36,312 nucleotides of DNA from Pseudodesulfovibrio sp. (GTDB lineage: Bacteria; Desulfobacterota; Desulfovibrionia; Desulfovibrionales; Desulfovibrionaceae). Location: NCBI GenBank assembly GCA_022712815.1, contig JAFLJW010000030.1, forward strand, positions 1 through 36,312, given 5' to 3'. The notes beneath the pieces are model-generated. The model searched no databases. It saw nothing but the letters and a program-made list of their open reading frames with translations, and was not told the origin of the DNA. Shown one piece after another: positions 25,326-34,131 of this stretch. Within the stretch, counting starts at the first letter, position 1. Each line of letters starts with the position of its first letter. The position numbers and the translations under genes are program-made.

Positions 25326-26921
25326 TTAGACGACTGAAGCAAGCAACTCACGAGTATAGGCCTCCTGAGGGGCAGCAAAAACCGCAGGCACGCTCCCATG
25401 CTCAATGGCCCGACCTTCACGAAAAACAACCACCTCATGACACAGGGAACGCACCAGACTAAAATCATGGGTGATGAATATATATGTCACCCCATGCGTC
25501 TTGCCCAACCGGGCCAAAAGTTCGACCATTTGCATTTGCAGGGGCTTGTCCAAGGCGGAAGTCGGCTCGTCCAGAATCATGAGTTGCGGTCGCATGACCA
25601 ATGCCCTGGCCACGGCGACCCGCTGTCTTTGACCACCGGAAAATTCATGGGGGTAGCGATCCATCATGTCTTTGCTCAACCCCACTTCCCGCAACATGGT
25701 TCGGACAAGAGTTTCTCGCTCGGTCATGGTCCCCACTTTATGAACGTTAAGCCCTTCCATGATTATCTGACCGATAGTCATCCGGGGATTGAGACTGGCA
25801 AACGGATCTTGAAAGACAGGCTGCATGCGCCGCCTGACAGAAACCATGACAGATTTCCCCTGTCCGGCTATATTCCGACCAGCAAAGACTATTTTTCCGG
25901 TGGATTGAACCAAACCAAGCACGGCTCCTGCAAAAGTGGATTTCCCGGACCCAGATTCACCAACAATGGCCAGGTTGCGTCCAGCGTGAACCGTGACATC
26001 CACTCCATCCACGGCCCGAAATTTCGGTGTAATCCACAGTTTTCCTTCGCGCAATCCCATGCGCCCCGGTTGCTTGAAATCCACGGTGAGTCCTCGTGTC
26101 TCCAACAGGCAGGCCCCGCGTTTTGTCTCCGGGGCCGCCTTTGGCAAGGCTGTATCCAAAAGAATTCGAGTATACTCGTGTTTTCCATGCGCGAAAAGTG
26201 TCGCCGTTGGAGCAAATTCTACAACTTTGCCACCACACATGACAGCGACGAAGTCAGAATGCTTGCGAACGGTCTGCAAATCGTGAGTAATAAGCAATAC
26301 TGCCATACCAAGCTCGCGACGCAAGGAGGAAAGCAGATCGAGAATGCGTGCTTGCACGGTCATATCCAAAGAAGTGGTAGGTTCGTCCGCGATGAGCAAA
26401 TCCGGTTTGTTGGCAAGAGCCATGGCTATCATGACCCGCTGGCGTTGTCCGCCGGAAAGCTGATGCGGGTAGGCCTTGAGCTTTGATTCAGGATCAGGAA
26501 TGCGCACCAACTCCAGGAGTTCCAGCACTCGTCGCCGTATTTCAGACTTTGACATACGCGTGTGAACAGCCAAAACTTCAGCAATCTGCTTTTCCACACA
26601 ATGCAATGGATTAAGTGCTGATTGTGGTTCTTGAAAAATCATGCCCACTCTGTTCCCGCGTATGGATCTGAGAGTCTCACAGGATGCGGAAAGCATATCC
26701 ATCCCTCCCAGAGTGACAGTCCCACGAGTGCGTATGCCACTCCCGGAAAGCAGCCCCATGACGGCCTGAGCCGTGACGGATTTGCCGGAACCGCTCTCCC
26801 CCACCAAGGCAAGGCATTTTCCTTTTTGCAGGGTGAAATCAAGATTGCGTACAGCCTTGATTTCCTGCGACTGCCCTATGAAGGAGACAGAGAGGTTTCG
26901 TATTTCAAGCAATGGGTTCAT
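25326..26921 (-). CDS. yejF: Peptide ABC transporter, double ATP-binding protein YejF
   Basis: A 531-residue protein carrying two complete ABC ATPase domains. Domain 1 covers about 4-255 (Walker A GESGSGKSVTA, signature LSGGQRQRV, Walker B LLIADEPTTSLD). Domain 2 covers about 270-525 (GESGSGKSTFAG, FSGGQRQRV, LMILDEPTSALD). This fused form is typical of YejF of the YejABEF importer for oligopeptides and peptide antibiotics such as microcin C. Its start overlaps the yejE stop by 4 nt. No terminator is visible in the 36 nt between it and the convergent GTPase gene. Confidence 0.93.
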   Translation of the reverse strand: MNPLLEIRNLSVSFIGQSQEIKAVRNLDFTLQKGKCLALVGESGSGKSVTAQAVMGLLSGSGIRTRGTVTLGGMDMLSASCETLRSIRGNRVGMIFQEPQSALNPLHCVEKQIAEVLAVHTRMSKSEIRRRVLELLELVRIPDPESKLKAYPHQLSGGQRQRVMIAMALANKPDLLIADEPTTSLDMTVQARILDLLSSLRRELGMAVLLITHDLQTVRKHSDFVAVMCGGKVVEFAPTATLFAHGKHEYTRILLDTALPKAAPETKRGACLLETRGLTVDFKQPGRMGLREGKLWITPKFRAVDGVDVTVHAGRNLAIVGESGSGKSTFAGAVLGLVQSTGKIVFAGRNIAGQGKSVMVSVRRRMQPVFQDPFASLNPRMTIGQIIMEGLNVHKVGTMTERETLVRTMLREVGLSKDMMDRYPHEFSGGQRQRVAVARALVMRPQLMILDEPTSALDKPLQMQMVELLARLGKTHGVTYIFITHDFSLVRSLCHEVVVFREGRAIEHGSVPAVFAAPQEAYTRELLASVV

Positions 26922-27967
26922 CGGTGTCCTCCACCGCTACTGGTAGAAAAGGGAGCCATGGCATCACGGGTCGCCTCACCGATAAAAACCAGCATGGCGA
27001 GTAACAGGCCGAGGATGCCAAAAGCAGAAATACCAATCCACGGTGCGTGCAGGTTGGCCTTGCCCTGTGCCAACAGCTCGCCAAGAGCCGGAGAATCAGG
27101 CGGCAAACCAAAACCAAGAAAATCCAATGATGTCAAGGTAGTGATAGAGCCATTGAGGATAAACGGCATAAAGGTCAATGTCGCCACCAGGGCGTTGGGC
27201 AAAATATGACGAAACATGATGCCCATCTCGCTCACACCCAAAGCCCGGGCCGCTTTCACGTATTCAAGATTACGGCAACGCAGGAACTCCGCACGCACCA
27301 CGTCCACCAGACCCATCCAGCTGAACAGGAGCATGATCCCAAGCAACATCCAAAAAGTGGGTTCGGTAAAGCTGGCCAGAATGATGAGCAAATATGTCAG
27401 TGGCAATCCGCCCCAGATTTCAATAAATCGCTGCCCGAGTATATCGGTCCAGCCGCCATTATAGCCGAGATACGCCCCCACCAAAATGCCCCCGGCTGAC
27501 CCGATGATGGCCAGGGTCAGGCCAAAAAACATGGAAAGCCGGAACCCGTAGAGCACACGGGCAAACACATCGCGCCCGTTCTCGTCGGTACCAAGCGGAT
27601 TCTCCATGCTGGGTGGAGCCGGAAAGGGGGCATCGCAAGAAAAATTAATGGTGTCATAGCTAAACCGCACCAAGGGCCAAACCATCCATCCCTCATCGTT
27701 TATGAAAGCTTGCACCACCGGGTCCCGAAAGTCTGCCGGGGTACGAAACACACCGCCAAACAACGTTTCAGGGCATTCCTCCACCATAGGGAAATAGTAC
27801 TGGGACTGGTATTTCACCAGAAACGGTTTGTCATTGGCCACCAGTTCGGCGCACAGGCTCAGGCCGAACAAGGCCAGGAGAAGAAGCAGGGAATAATATC
27901 CCTTGCGGTTAGCCTTGAATGCGAGCCACCGGCGACGGTTGAGACCTGAAAGAGTAAAATATTTCAT
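26918..27967 (-). CDS. yejE: Peptide ABC transporter permease YejE
   Basis: A 349-residue inner-membrane permease. It has an N-terminal TM (about 20-40), a periplasmic stretch with NDKPFLVKYQSQYYFPMVEE typical of YejE, then a BPD_transp_1 permease core with about five helices, including GTDENGRDVFARVLYGFRLS and the ATPase-coupling loop EYVKAARALGVSEMGIMFRHILPNA (split by the EAA motif). It follows yejB by 3 nt and overlaps yejF by 4 nt. Confidence 0.93.
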   Translation of the reverse strand: MKYFTLSGLNRRRWLAFKANRKGYYSLLLLLALFGLSLCAELVANDKPFLVKYQSQYYFPMVEECPETLFGGVFRTPADFRDPVVQAFINDEGWMVWPLVRFSYDTINFSCDAPFPAPPSMENPLGTDENGRDVFARVLYGFRLSMFFGLTLAIIGSAGGILVGAYLGYNGGWTDILGQRFIEIWGGLPLTYLLIILASFTEPTFWMLLGIMLLFSWMGLVDVVRAEFLRCRNLEYVKAARALGVSEMGIMFRHILPNALVATLTFMPFILNGSITTLTSLDFLGFGLPPDSPALGELLAQGKANLHAPWIGISAFGILGLLLAMLVFIGEATRDAMAPFSTSSGGGHR

Positions 27968-27970
27968 GGC

Positions 27971-29065
27971 TTAACTATCAAAGGAATCAAAGTTGATACG
28001 CGGATCAACAAACATATAGGTAATGTCACAAATCACCTTCATGCCTAACCCCACAATGGAAGCTATGTACAGAGACGCAAACATGACCGGATAATCACGT
28101 TCCATGGCTGCCTCGAACCCCATGAGTCCCAACCCATCCAACGAAAAGATGACCTCTACCAACAAGGAACCAGTGAAGAAAATCCCGAGAAAAGCGGCAG
28201 GAAAGCCAGAGATGACCAACAGCATTGCATTGCGAAAAACATGACCGTAAAGCACTCGCTTCTCTGTCAGCCCCTTGGCCCGAGCGGTCATGACATAAAG
28301 TTTGCCGATCTCATCCAAAAAGCAGTTTTTCGTGAGCAAGGTCAGCCCGGCAAAACCACCCAACACCATGGCCGTCACGGGCAAAACCATGTGCCATGCA
28401 TAATCAAGAATCTGCCCCATGAGGCTCAACTGGGGGAAATCGGGCGAGGTCAGACCCCGTAGCGGAAACCATTGAAAATATCGTCCGCCCGCCGTAAAAA
28501 TGATCAGCAGTACAGCGAACAAAAAAGTGGGAATGGCATTGCCCAAAATCACCATCGTGGTTGTCCAAAGATCAAAACGGGTACCGTTGCGAACCGCTTT
28601 GGTTATACCCAAGGGAATGGATATCAAATAAATGATCAAAGTACTCCACAACCCCAGAGACACAGACACCGGCATTTTTTCAATAATAAGGTCCACCACA
28701 GTGGCGTCCCGGAAAAAGCTCTCACCCAAATTCAACGTGGCGTAGTTCTTCAGCATGAGCAAAAAACGTTCGCCCACAGGTTTGTCAAAGCCATAGTATT
28801 GCTCTATTTGCTTTATCAGTTCCGGGTCCAGTCCGTCGGCCCCCTTGTAAAAGGACCGGGACACTGAAGTGTTAGCAATCTGAACCTCATCCTGACCACC
28901 GCCGGTAATCCGTTCCAACACACTGTGTTCCTCGCCGCTCATCCGGGCAATGGTCTGCTCCACCGGCCCCCCCGGAGCGAGTTGGATAACAAAAAAATTC
29001 ACTGCAAGAATCCCAAGCAATGTTGGAATCAAAAAAAGAATACGTTTTGAAAAATATTTCAGCAT
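27971..29065 (-). CDS. yejB: Peptide ABC transporter permease YejB
   Basis: A 364-residue permease. TM1 lies at about 9-29 and contains the family signature FVIQLAPGGPVEQ just behind it. A periplasmic region of about 90 residues follows, then five helices with the coupling loop YVMTARAKGLTEKRVLYGHVFRNA. Length and the APGGPVEQ motif match YejB rather than OppB or DppB. It starts about 1 nt after the yejA stop (TGA-T-ATG). Partner of YejE in the channel. Confidence 0.93.
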   Translation of the reverse strand: MLKYFSKRILFLIPTLLGILAVNFFVIQLAPGGPVEQTIARMSGEEHSVLERITGGGQDEVQIANTSVSRSFYKGADGLDPELIKQIEQYYGFDKPVGERFLLMLKNYATLNLGESFFRDATVVDLIIEKMPVSVSLGLWSTLIIYLISIPLGITKAVRNGTRFDLWTTTMVILGNAIPTFLFAVLLIIFTAGGRYFQWFPLRGLTSPDFPQLSLMGQILDYAWHMVLPVTAMVLGGFAGLTLLTKNCFLDEIGKLYVMTARAKGLTEKRVLYGHVFRNAMLLVISGFPAAFLGIFFTGSLLVEVIFSLDGLGLMGFEAAMERDYPVMFASLYIASIVGLGMKVICDITYMFVDPRINFDSFDS

Positions 29066-29066
29066 A

Positions 29067-30947
29067 TCATATATCTTTTACCATTGTAGGATGACGTAAC
29101 GGCTTCTTTTCCCACCAGCATTCCAAAGCCAGGCCGTACCCGGGCCGCACCTTAGGGAACCCGAACCGGTCCCACCAGGCAACCCGATAAAAAGGCGAAG
29201 CCCCCAAGGGAATTACATAATCTCCCCAGAGCAACACCCGGTCCAAGGCTCGCCCGGCTGCCACGGTCATTTCGCGGTCTTCGGCCAATGCCAAAGCGAC
29301 AGTCAAGGCATCCACTTCGGGACGAGCCACACCTATGAGATTCCGCCCCCCTTCCATCTCGGCAGAAGAGGAATGCCAGTAGAGCATCTGCTCCTGACCA
29401 GGCGTGATCTGCTGACCATAGCCGGAAGCCACCATGTCGTAGTCGTGATCGCGTAATCGACGGATAAACTGCGGGGAGTCCACCAGCATGATCTGCATAT
29501 CCACACCCAGACGGCATAATCGGTTTCTGAAACTCAAGGCGATGCGACGCATGGACGTGGAATCCGTAATCATGGAAAAACGAAGTGATTTGCCTGTCTC
29601 GCGGTGGACCAGAGCACCATCCTGAAGCTCGTAGCCCGCCTCGGCGAGCAGCATGGAGGCCTCAAGCAGATTGGTCCGGTTGAAACCATCACCGGATGAG
29701 GCAGGAATGGAACGCACAGTATCAAACAGGGCCGGTGGCAAGGTGCCACGGAACGGTTCGAGGAGTTCTAACTCCTTGCCTGTAGCCGGACCTTGAGCGG
29801 CCAATTCAGAATTGGTAAAATAACTGGTGTTACGCGGATATTGACCGAAAAAGAGTTTCCTGTTCACCCATTCATAGTCAAAGGCGTACATGAAGGCACG
29901 ACGAACGCGCTGATCCTTGAAGACGGGCCGTCGGATATTAAAGAAAAAGCCTTGAATGCCCATAGGCTGTTCGTGCCGGATTTCTTCGCGAACGACCTCC
30001 CCCGAGTCAAAGATCGGACCCGTATAAAGCATGGTCCACACCTTGGCAGAATGTTCCTGCCGAACGTCATAGAGACCAGCCTTAAAGGCCTCAAGGGCCA
30101 CGGTTGAATCCCTGAAATAATCATACCGGATAATATCAAAATTGAACTGACCACGCCGGGCCGGATGATCTTTTGCCCAGTAATCTTCCACCCGCTCATA
30201 CACAATTTCACGGCCAGGCTTAAGGGAACGCACCCGATACGGTCCGCTGCCCAGAGAAGGGACCAAGGTAGTATTGTCCAGATTGATTTTTTCCCAATAA
30301 TGAGCCGGATACACCGGCAACTGCCCGAGAATGAACGGAAGGTTACGCGGCGCATTCGGCTTAAAGGTAAAACGCACCTTGCGCAGTCCCAATGGCACCA
30401 CGGATTCCACATGCTGGAAAAACCGACGAAAGGCATTGCCCATACCTTTTCCCAACGACTTGTAGGTAAATACGACATCATGAGAGGTAATGGGTGTACC
30501 ATCGTGAAACCGTGCCCTCGGGTCCAGATAAAAAGTAATCCATGACCGGTCTTCGGGCATCTCGATCTTCTCGGCGATAAGTCCATATTGTGAAAATGGA
30601 TCATCTTCAGCGGCAACAGTCAGACTGTCGTCCAAAAAGTGAAAGCCAGCCGGGGGACGCCCTTTGGTACAAAAAAAATTGAAATTGTTGAAACGCCCCG
30701 TGGCGTGCTGCCGTAGCTCACCGCCCTTGGGTGCATCTGGATTCACGTAGTCGAAATGACTATAGTTTGCCCCGTATTTTGGCTGCCCTGACGAGGACAA
30801 TGCATGCATGAGCGGAGCCGCCATGACCATTGATGAAAAAAGGCAACCGACCATGAACAGGACGACCAGCAGTAGTCTGAGTTGAAACAAATCCGTACGT
30901 CCATTGATGGGTGCCCGAGGGCACCCATCATTTGTTAAAAAGCGCAT
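29067..30947 (-). CDS. yejA: Peptide-binding protein YejA (extracellular solute-binding family 5)
   Basis: A periplasmic solute-binding protein of about 600 residues. The signal region is FQLRLLLVVLFMVGCLFSS, cleaved near MVMAAP. It is followed by SBP family 5 blocks: YVNPDAPKGGELR, FDPRARFHDGTPITSHDVVFTYKSLG-like (about 145-175), RRAFMYAFDYEWVN and SGYGQQITPGQEQMLYWHSS. The longest frame starts at ATG 30947, inside the receptor gene's last codons and ahead of an 11-bp hairpin. A TTG at 30890, after the hairpin, would give a compact standard signal peptide and 607 residues. I keep the longer bound but consider 30890 at least as likely. First gene of yejABEF, co-directional with the TonB receptor. 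Confidence 0.9.
   Translation of the reverse strand: MRFLTNDGCPRAPINGRTDLFQLRLLLVVLFMVGCLFSSMVMAAPLMHALSSSGQPKYGANYSHFDYVNPDAPKGGELRQHATGRFNNFNFFCTKGRPPAGFHFLDDSLTVAAEDDPFSQYGLIAEKIEMPEDRSWITFYLDPRARFHDGTPITSHDVVFTYKSLGKGMGNAFRRFFQHVESVVPLGLRKVRFTFKPNAPRNLPFILGQLPVYPAHYWEKINLDNTTLVPSLGSGPYRVRSLKPGREIVYERVEDYWAKDHPARRGQFNFDIIRYDYFRDSTVALEAFKAGLYDVRQEHSAKVWTMLYTGPIFDSGEVVREEIRHEQPMGIQGFFFNIRRPVFKDQRVRRAFMYAFDYEWVNRKLFFGQYPRNTSYFTNSELAAQGPATGKELELLEPFRGTLPPALFDTVRSIPASSGDGFNRTNLLEASMLLAEAGYELQDGALVHRETGKSLRFSMITDSTSMRRIALSFRNRLCRLGVDMQIMLVDSPQFIRRLRDHDYDMVASGYGQQITPGQEQMLYWHSSSAEMEGGRNLIGVARPEVDALTVALALAEDREMTVAAGRALDRVLLWGDYVIPLGASPFYRVAWWDRFGFPKVRPGYGLALECWWEKKPLRHPTMVKDI
30905..30930 (-). other. 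Intercistronic hairpin between TonB receptor gene and yejA
   Basis: An 11-bp perfect stem (TGATGGGTGCC / GGCACCCATCA) with a CGAG loop begins 5 nt after the receptor stop codon. There is no T run after it on the minus strand, so it is probably not a simple terminator. It may stabilise the upstream message or set the receptor-to-transporter ratio. Confidence 0.7.
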
Positions 30948-32950
30948 GAAAGGCCGATCTTGGCGTTACGCCCCCTATCCCGACCACCACGATAGGTGAG
31001 ATATTTCTGATCAAAAAGGTTATCGACACCAAGGTCCACACGGAGTCCATCGTATCCCATGACATCTTTGGGCGTCCAAGCCACGGCAAATCCATGGACA
31101 TGATAATCCGGCACTGTGTCCGTGGAACCGTTCCACGGCTGATACCCCTTGGATTCTGCAGTATAGTCAGACTTCCAGGTCAGACCGAGATCGTACTCGG
31201 GAATATCAGTATACAAACGCAATCCTACCTGCTCCGGAGTCTGCCCCACGCGGGCGCCGGTGTCTTCGTCCATGCCCATAACCTTTCCATAAGTAAGGCT
31301 CATGGCATACCGCTCGTAAGCGTAATGCATTTCCGCTTCGTAGCCGAAACGACGCACACTCCCGGTGTTGACAGTCGTCCAACGCATGTTCGGCGCAACG
31401 CCACCGATAAACTCTGCGCTCTGAAAGTCTTTGATGGTTTCACGAAAGTATACCAATTTCAAACGCAACGGATCGTGCCCGGTAAAAACGCCGTCAAAGG
31501 TCAATCCGGTACCGTATTCCCAAGTCTTTGCCGTTTCCGGTTTGAGATTCGGATTGGGAACCACCTGGCCCAACCCCGGCCAATCCATAAAGAGATAAAT
31601 CTCATTCAAAGACGGCGGACGAAATGATTCCGCATAGGTGGTAAAAACGTTGAGCCAACTCAGCGCCTTCCAGTTTACGGTCACCTTGGGACTGACCTTT
31701 GTTTCATTCTGACCAGGCCACGCGCCATTATCCACCGCACGGTTATATTTAGTATAACGAACAGCCGGAATAAGAGATAATCCAAAGGGCAAAGAGATGT
31801 CATCCTGAACAAACATGCCGAAATCCCAACCTGTGGCCTTAGGCCTGGATTCATCAGACACATGGTCCCGGTTGCCCTTCTGGTCGTTGATGTAATAATC
31901 CGTACCGGCAGTCAGGGTATGATAGAACGCGTCCTTGATGCCGAAGCGGAAGGTATTCTGAATGTCCCCCCCCCAGGAAACCATGGTATCGTCGAACGCC
32001 GTGCCGATGTCCGATTCATTGTAGCGGTAGGTATATTGCCCAACAGCACGCAAATCGAGCCAGCCATTGTTCGCGGGATCAAGGTTATAGTTGGCTGTGA
32101 ATTGTGTCTGATCAGAACGGTATGAACTGCCGCTCTGAGTAGCATAATTATCCTTGAACTTATGAAGAGACAAAGAAGCGTACTGCCCGTCCGAGGGAGT
32201 CATAGACCCCTTCAGGAACTGGGTCGTACTATGGCCGGTGCGATGCATCACTGTATTTGTACCGTTCGGAGAGCTCGTGCGCATATGACCAAAATCACGG
32301 GTAGTAATATTGGCTACCAGGCCAAACAGATCGGAACCGACATAGCTTGTGGCGGAAAACCATTTCTGGGAATCCACGCTTTGATATCCGCTACCGATAC
32401 GGGCACCAGCCTTTTCTCCCGACTTGAGGAAATCCTTGGCATCCTTGGTGCGCATGGCAATGACACCGCCGATACCACCGGAGCCATGCAAAGTGGATGA
32501 GGGGCCGCGCACGACCTCCACCTGCTTGAGCAGGTTGGGGTCCATGACCACCGGACTCTTAGCATTTCCAGCATTGTCGTTGTACTGCTGCTTGGCACCG
32601 TCTATTTTGATAATGGTCTGTTCGTCATCCAAGCCACGAATACTCGGCACCTGAAAATAGGTCGATGTACCTCCGGAAAAATCCACATTGGGAACATTGT
32701 CCAGCAGGTCCTTCAAACTCGTCGGTTGTTCGCGATTAATCTCCTCCTCTCCGATAACAGACACCGACGCCGGAGCCTCAAAAGCAGAGACTTCCGTACG
32801 GGTCGCGGAAATAACGACGGTATCAAGTATGATCTTGTTCTTTGCCTCTTCCTTGCTCTCGACATCCTTTTCGGCTTCTCCCCCCACGGCGATGCCAGGC
32901 AATGCCAAGACTATGATCATCAAGATGATCAGTTTGTTTACAAACCTCAT
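30935..32950 (-). CDS. TonB-dependent outer-membrane receptor, haem/siderophore type
   Basis: This is a 671-residue receptor. The signal peptide is at about 1-23 (LIILMIIVLALPGIAVGG). The TonB box region IILDTVVISATRTE is at about 40-53. The plug (about 55-165) has PSIRGLDDEQTIIKIDG and VEVVRGPSSTLHGSGGIGGVI. A 22-strand-type barrel ends in an aromatic (GLSCAF). The block FRPPSLNEIYL, followed by NPNLKPETAKTWEYG, resembles the FRAP and NPNL boxes of haem receptors, with Pro for Ala. Gln- and Asn-rich loops are otherwise unremarkable. GAAGGATGTTATT precedes the ATG. It follows the substrate-binding-like gene by 55 nt and leads into yejABEF, so its ligand may be a peptide-like iron carrier instead of haem (inference). 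Confidence 0.9.
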   Translation of the reverse strand: MRFVNKLIILMIIVLALPGIAVGGEAEKDVESKEEAKNKIILDTVVISATRTEVSAFEAPASVSVIGEEEINREQPTSLKDLLDNVPNVDFSGGTSTYFQVPSIRGLDDEQTIIKIDGAKQQYNDNAGNAKSPVVMDPNLLKQVEVVRGPSSTLHGSGGIGGVIAMRTKDAKDFLKSGEKAGARIGSGYQSVDSQKWFSATSYVGSDLFGLVANITTRDFGHMRTSSPNGTNTVMHRTGHSTTQFLKGSMTPSDGQYASLSLHKFKDNYATQSGSSYRSDQTQFTANYNLDPANNGWLDLRAVGQYTYRYNESDIGTAFDDTMVSWGGDIQNTFRFGIKDAFYHTLTAGTDYYINDQKGNRDHVSDESRPKATGWDFGMFVQDDISLPFGLSLIPAVRYTKYNRAVDNGAWPGQNETKVSPKVTVNWKALSWLNVFTTYAESFRPPSLNEIYLFMDWPGLGQVVPNPNLKPETAKTWEYGTGLTFDGVFTGHDPLRLKLVYFRETIKDFQSAEFIGGVAPNMRWTTVNTGSVRRFGYEAEMHYAYERYAMSLTYGKVMGMDEDTGARVGQTPEQVGLRLYTDIPEYDLGLTWKSDYTAESKGYQPWNGSTDTVPDYHVHGFAVAWTPKDVMGYDGLRVDLGVDNLFDQKYLTYRGGRDRGRNAKIGLSCAF

Positions 32951-33005
32951 AATAACATCCTTCTACAATTTAAAAAACCCTTCCAGGATTGCTCTTTCGA
33001 AGTAC

Positions 33006-33854
33006 CTATGCCCCAAGAGCTTCGGCCCAACGCAACATGGCGCCGGGAATTTTAACAGGAGCACCGGGGCTACAGTCCGGCAGAACTAAGATGGCCTGAT
33101 TGGCAAAGGCCGGGACCTTGAGAAGGTCAGGGTCAGCAGCGATCATTTTTTTCAGTGTGAGTTGAGGAACGTACGCATCGCCCAGTAAAGCAATGACATC
33201 AGGAGCAGCCACGTCCAGCCCTTCAAGGCTGTCAACGACCGTGAAGCCGAGACCAACCGTATCGCCTGTGGCCACATTGTCCCCCACGGATACGCATCCG
33301 GTAGGTTTGAGCACCAGCTCGTCGGCGTCTCCACCGGAATTTTCCACCATGAGAAACGACCTGTCGTAATTTTTATGAGACAGTCCCATGAGGACCAAAA
33401 CCTTTTTGTTGAGATCCCGTGGCATGAGGCTTTGAGCCTCTTCCAACTCTTTTTCATATTGGGCAGCACGCTTCTCAGCGAGTTTATCGCGACTATAAAT
33501 GACACCTGCCTGACGGATCGCATCGGACACCGACCCATTGAAATCAATGACATCCACGGAGTACCCATGATCGACAAGTTCATCCGCCATGTTCGCAGGG
33601 TTGGCCGTACTGCCGTTGTTTTCCAGAACAATATGGTTGATGCTCATCTTCTTGGCCGTGTAATGAAGGAGTTTGCGTTTCTCTCCCATGATGCACAAGA
33701 CGCACTCCATATGTCTGCTGAACGGGTATCGCTCTTCGATCATAGGTACTGTGCCCGTGGACATAGCCTTGCAATAGACCCCTACTGCGCCGCATACATC
33801 CACGACCTTGTCCCCGATAAACACCGAATCCGCCATGGTTGGTTGCAATTTCAT
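33006..33854 (-). CDS. Substrate-binding-protein-like (BtuF/HmuT fold) protein without signal peptide
   Basis: This is a 282-residue protein. Parts resemble the two-lobed Peripla_BP_2 fold: NMADELVDHGYSVDVIDFNG, then a long connecting helix (about 125-150, SRDKLAEKRAAQYEKELEEA), then KVLVLMGLSHKN, LEGLDVAAPDVIALLGDAYV and a C-terminal GAMLRWAEAL helix. No signal peptide or lipobox is present, so it looks cytosolic. It has a CxxC pair (ECVLCIMGEKR) and other cysteines, suggesting metal or redox chemistry. The ATG at 33854 follows GTGAGGAAGATT; an in-frame GTG at 33866 lies inside that ribosome-binding site. It is the first gene of the receptor/yej operon. It could be a metal- or ligand-handling protein of the uptake path; the family call is tentative. 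Confidence 0.75.
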   Translation of the reverse strand: MKLQPTMADSVFIGDKVVDVCGAVGVYCKAMSTGTVPMIEERYPFSRHMECVLCIMGEKRKLLHYTAKKMSINHIVLENNGSTANPANMADELVDHGYSVDVIDFNGSVSDAIRQAGVIYSRDKLAEKRAAQYEKELEEAQSLMPRDLNKKVLVLMGLSHKNYDRSFLMVENSGGDADELVLKPTGCVSVGDNVATGDTVGLGFTVVDSLEGLDVAAPDVIALLGDAYVPQLTLKKMIAADPDLLKVPAFANQAILVLPDCSPGAPVKIPGAMLRWAEALGA

Positions 33855-33878
33855 AATCTTCCTCACTTATTTGAATTT

Positions 33879-33897
33879 GATTCTAATTTTCATTTTC
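33879..33897 (-). promoter_or_regulatory. Fur-box-like site before the uptake operon
   Basis: The minus strand reads GAAAATGAAAATTAGAATC, 14 of 19 positions matching the classical GATAATGATAATCATTATC box. It lies 25-43 nt before the ATG at 33854 and downstream of the -24/-12 element, where Fur could block transcription. Confidence 0.6.
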
Positions 33898-33935
33898 AAT
33901 ACAGATGGCTACCCGTCACGCAATCACTCACTAGT

Positions 33936-33952
33936 AGCCAGAATCACGCCAA
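33936..33952 (-). promoter_or_regulatory. Candidate sigma-54 (-24/-12) promoter of the uptake operon
   Basis: The minus strand reads TTGGCGTGATTCTGGCT, with GG and GC separated by exactly 10 nt; the -12 block is TGGC instead of TTGC. A sigma-54 activator gene lies immediately upstream, supporting the call. Confidence 0.6.
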
Positions 33953-33969
33953 AATCTGAGAAAGACAAA

Positions 33970-33992
33970 TAATCAATAATATTAAGTGATTA
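33970..33992. promoter_or_regulatory. AT-rich inverted repeat upstream of the -24/-12 element
   Basis: TAATCA-N11-TGATTA with TAATATTA in the centre, 18 bp upstream of the -24 block. It may bind the neighbouring activator or IHF. Tentative. Confidence 0.35.
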
Positions 33993-34008
33993 AATCAAAA
34001 TCAAGAAA

Positions 34009-34044
34009 AAATAAAAGTGGGGCTAAACAGCCCCACTTTTATTT
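34009..34044. terminator. Intrinsic terminator after the PAS sigma-54 activator gene
   Basis: A perfect 16-bp stem (AAATAAAAGTGGGGCT / AGCCCCACTTTTATTT) with an AAAC loop; on the minus strand TTTTATTTTTTC follows. It lies 88 nt after the stop at 34132. The 87 nt between (34045-34131) show nothing recognisable. Confidence 0.92.
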
Positions 34045-34131
34045 GTAAAATCTCAAAAACAAATTATTTAAAATGGTTACGCACTATTAAGCAAAAACAC
34101 CTCATATTGAGAAACTTTCACCCCACTCTTC

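Noticed and set aside
25398..26486. 362-residue open frame on the plus strand
   Set aside because: Antisense to yejF, which has every ABC motif; no coding signature of its own.
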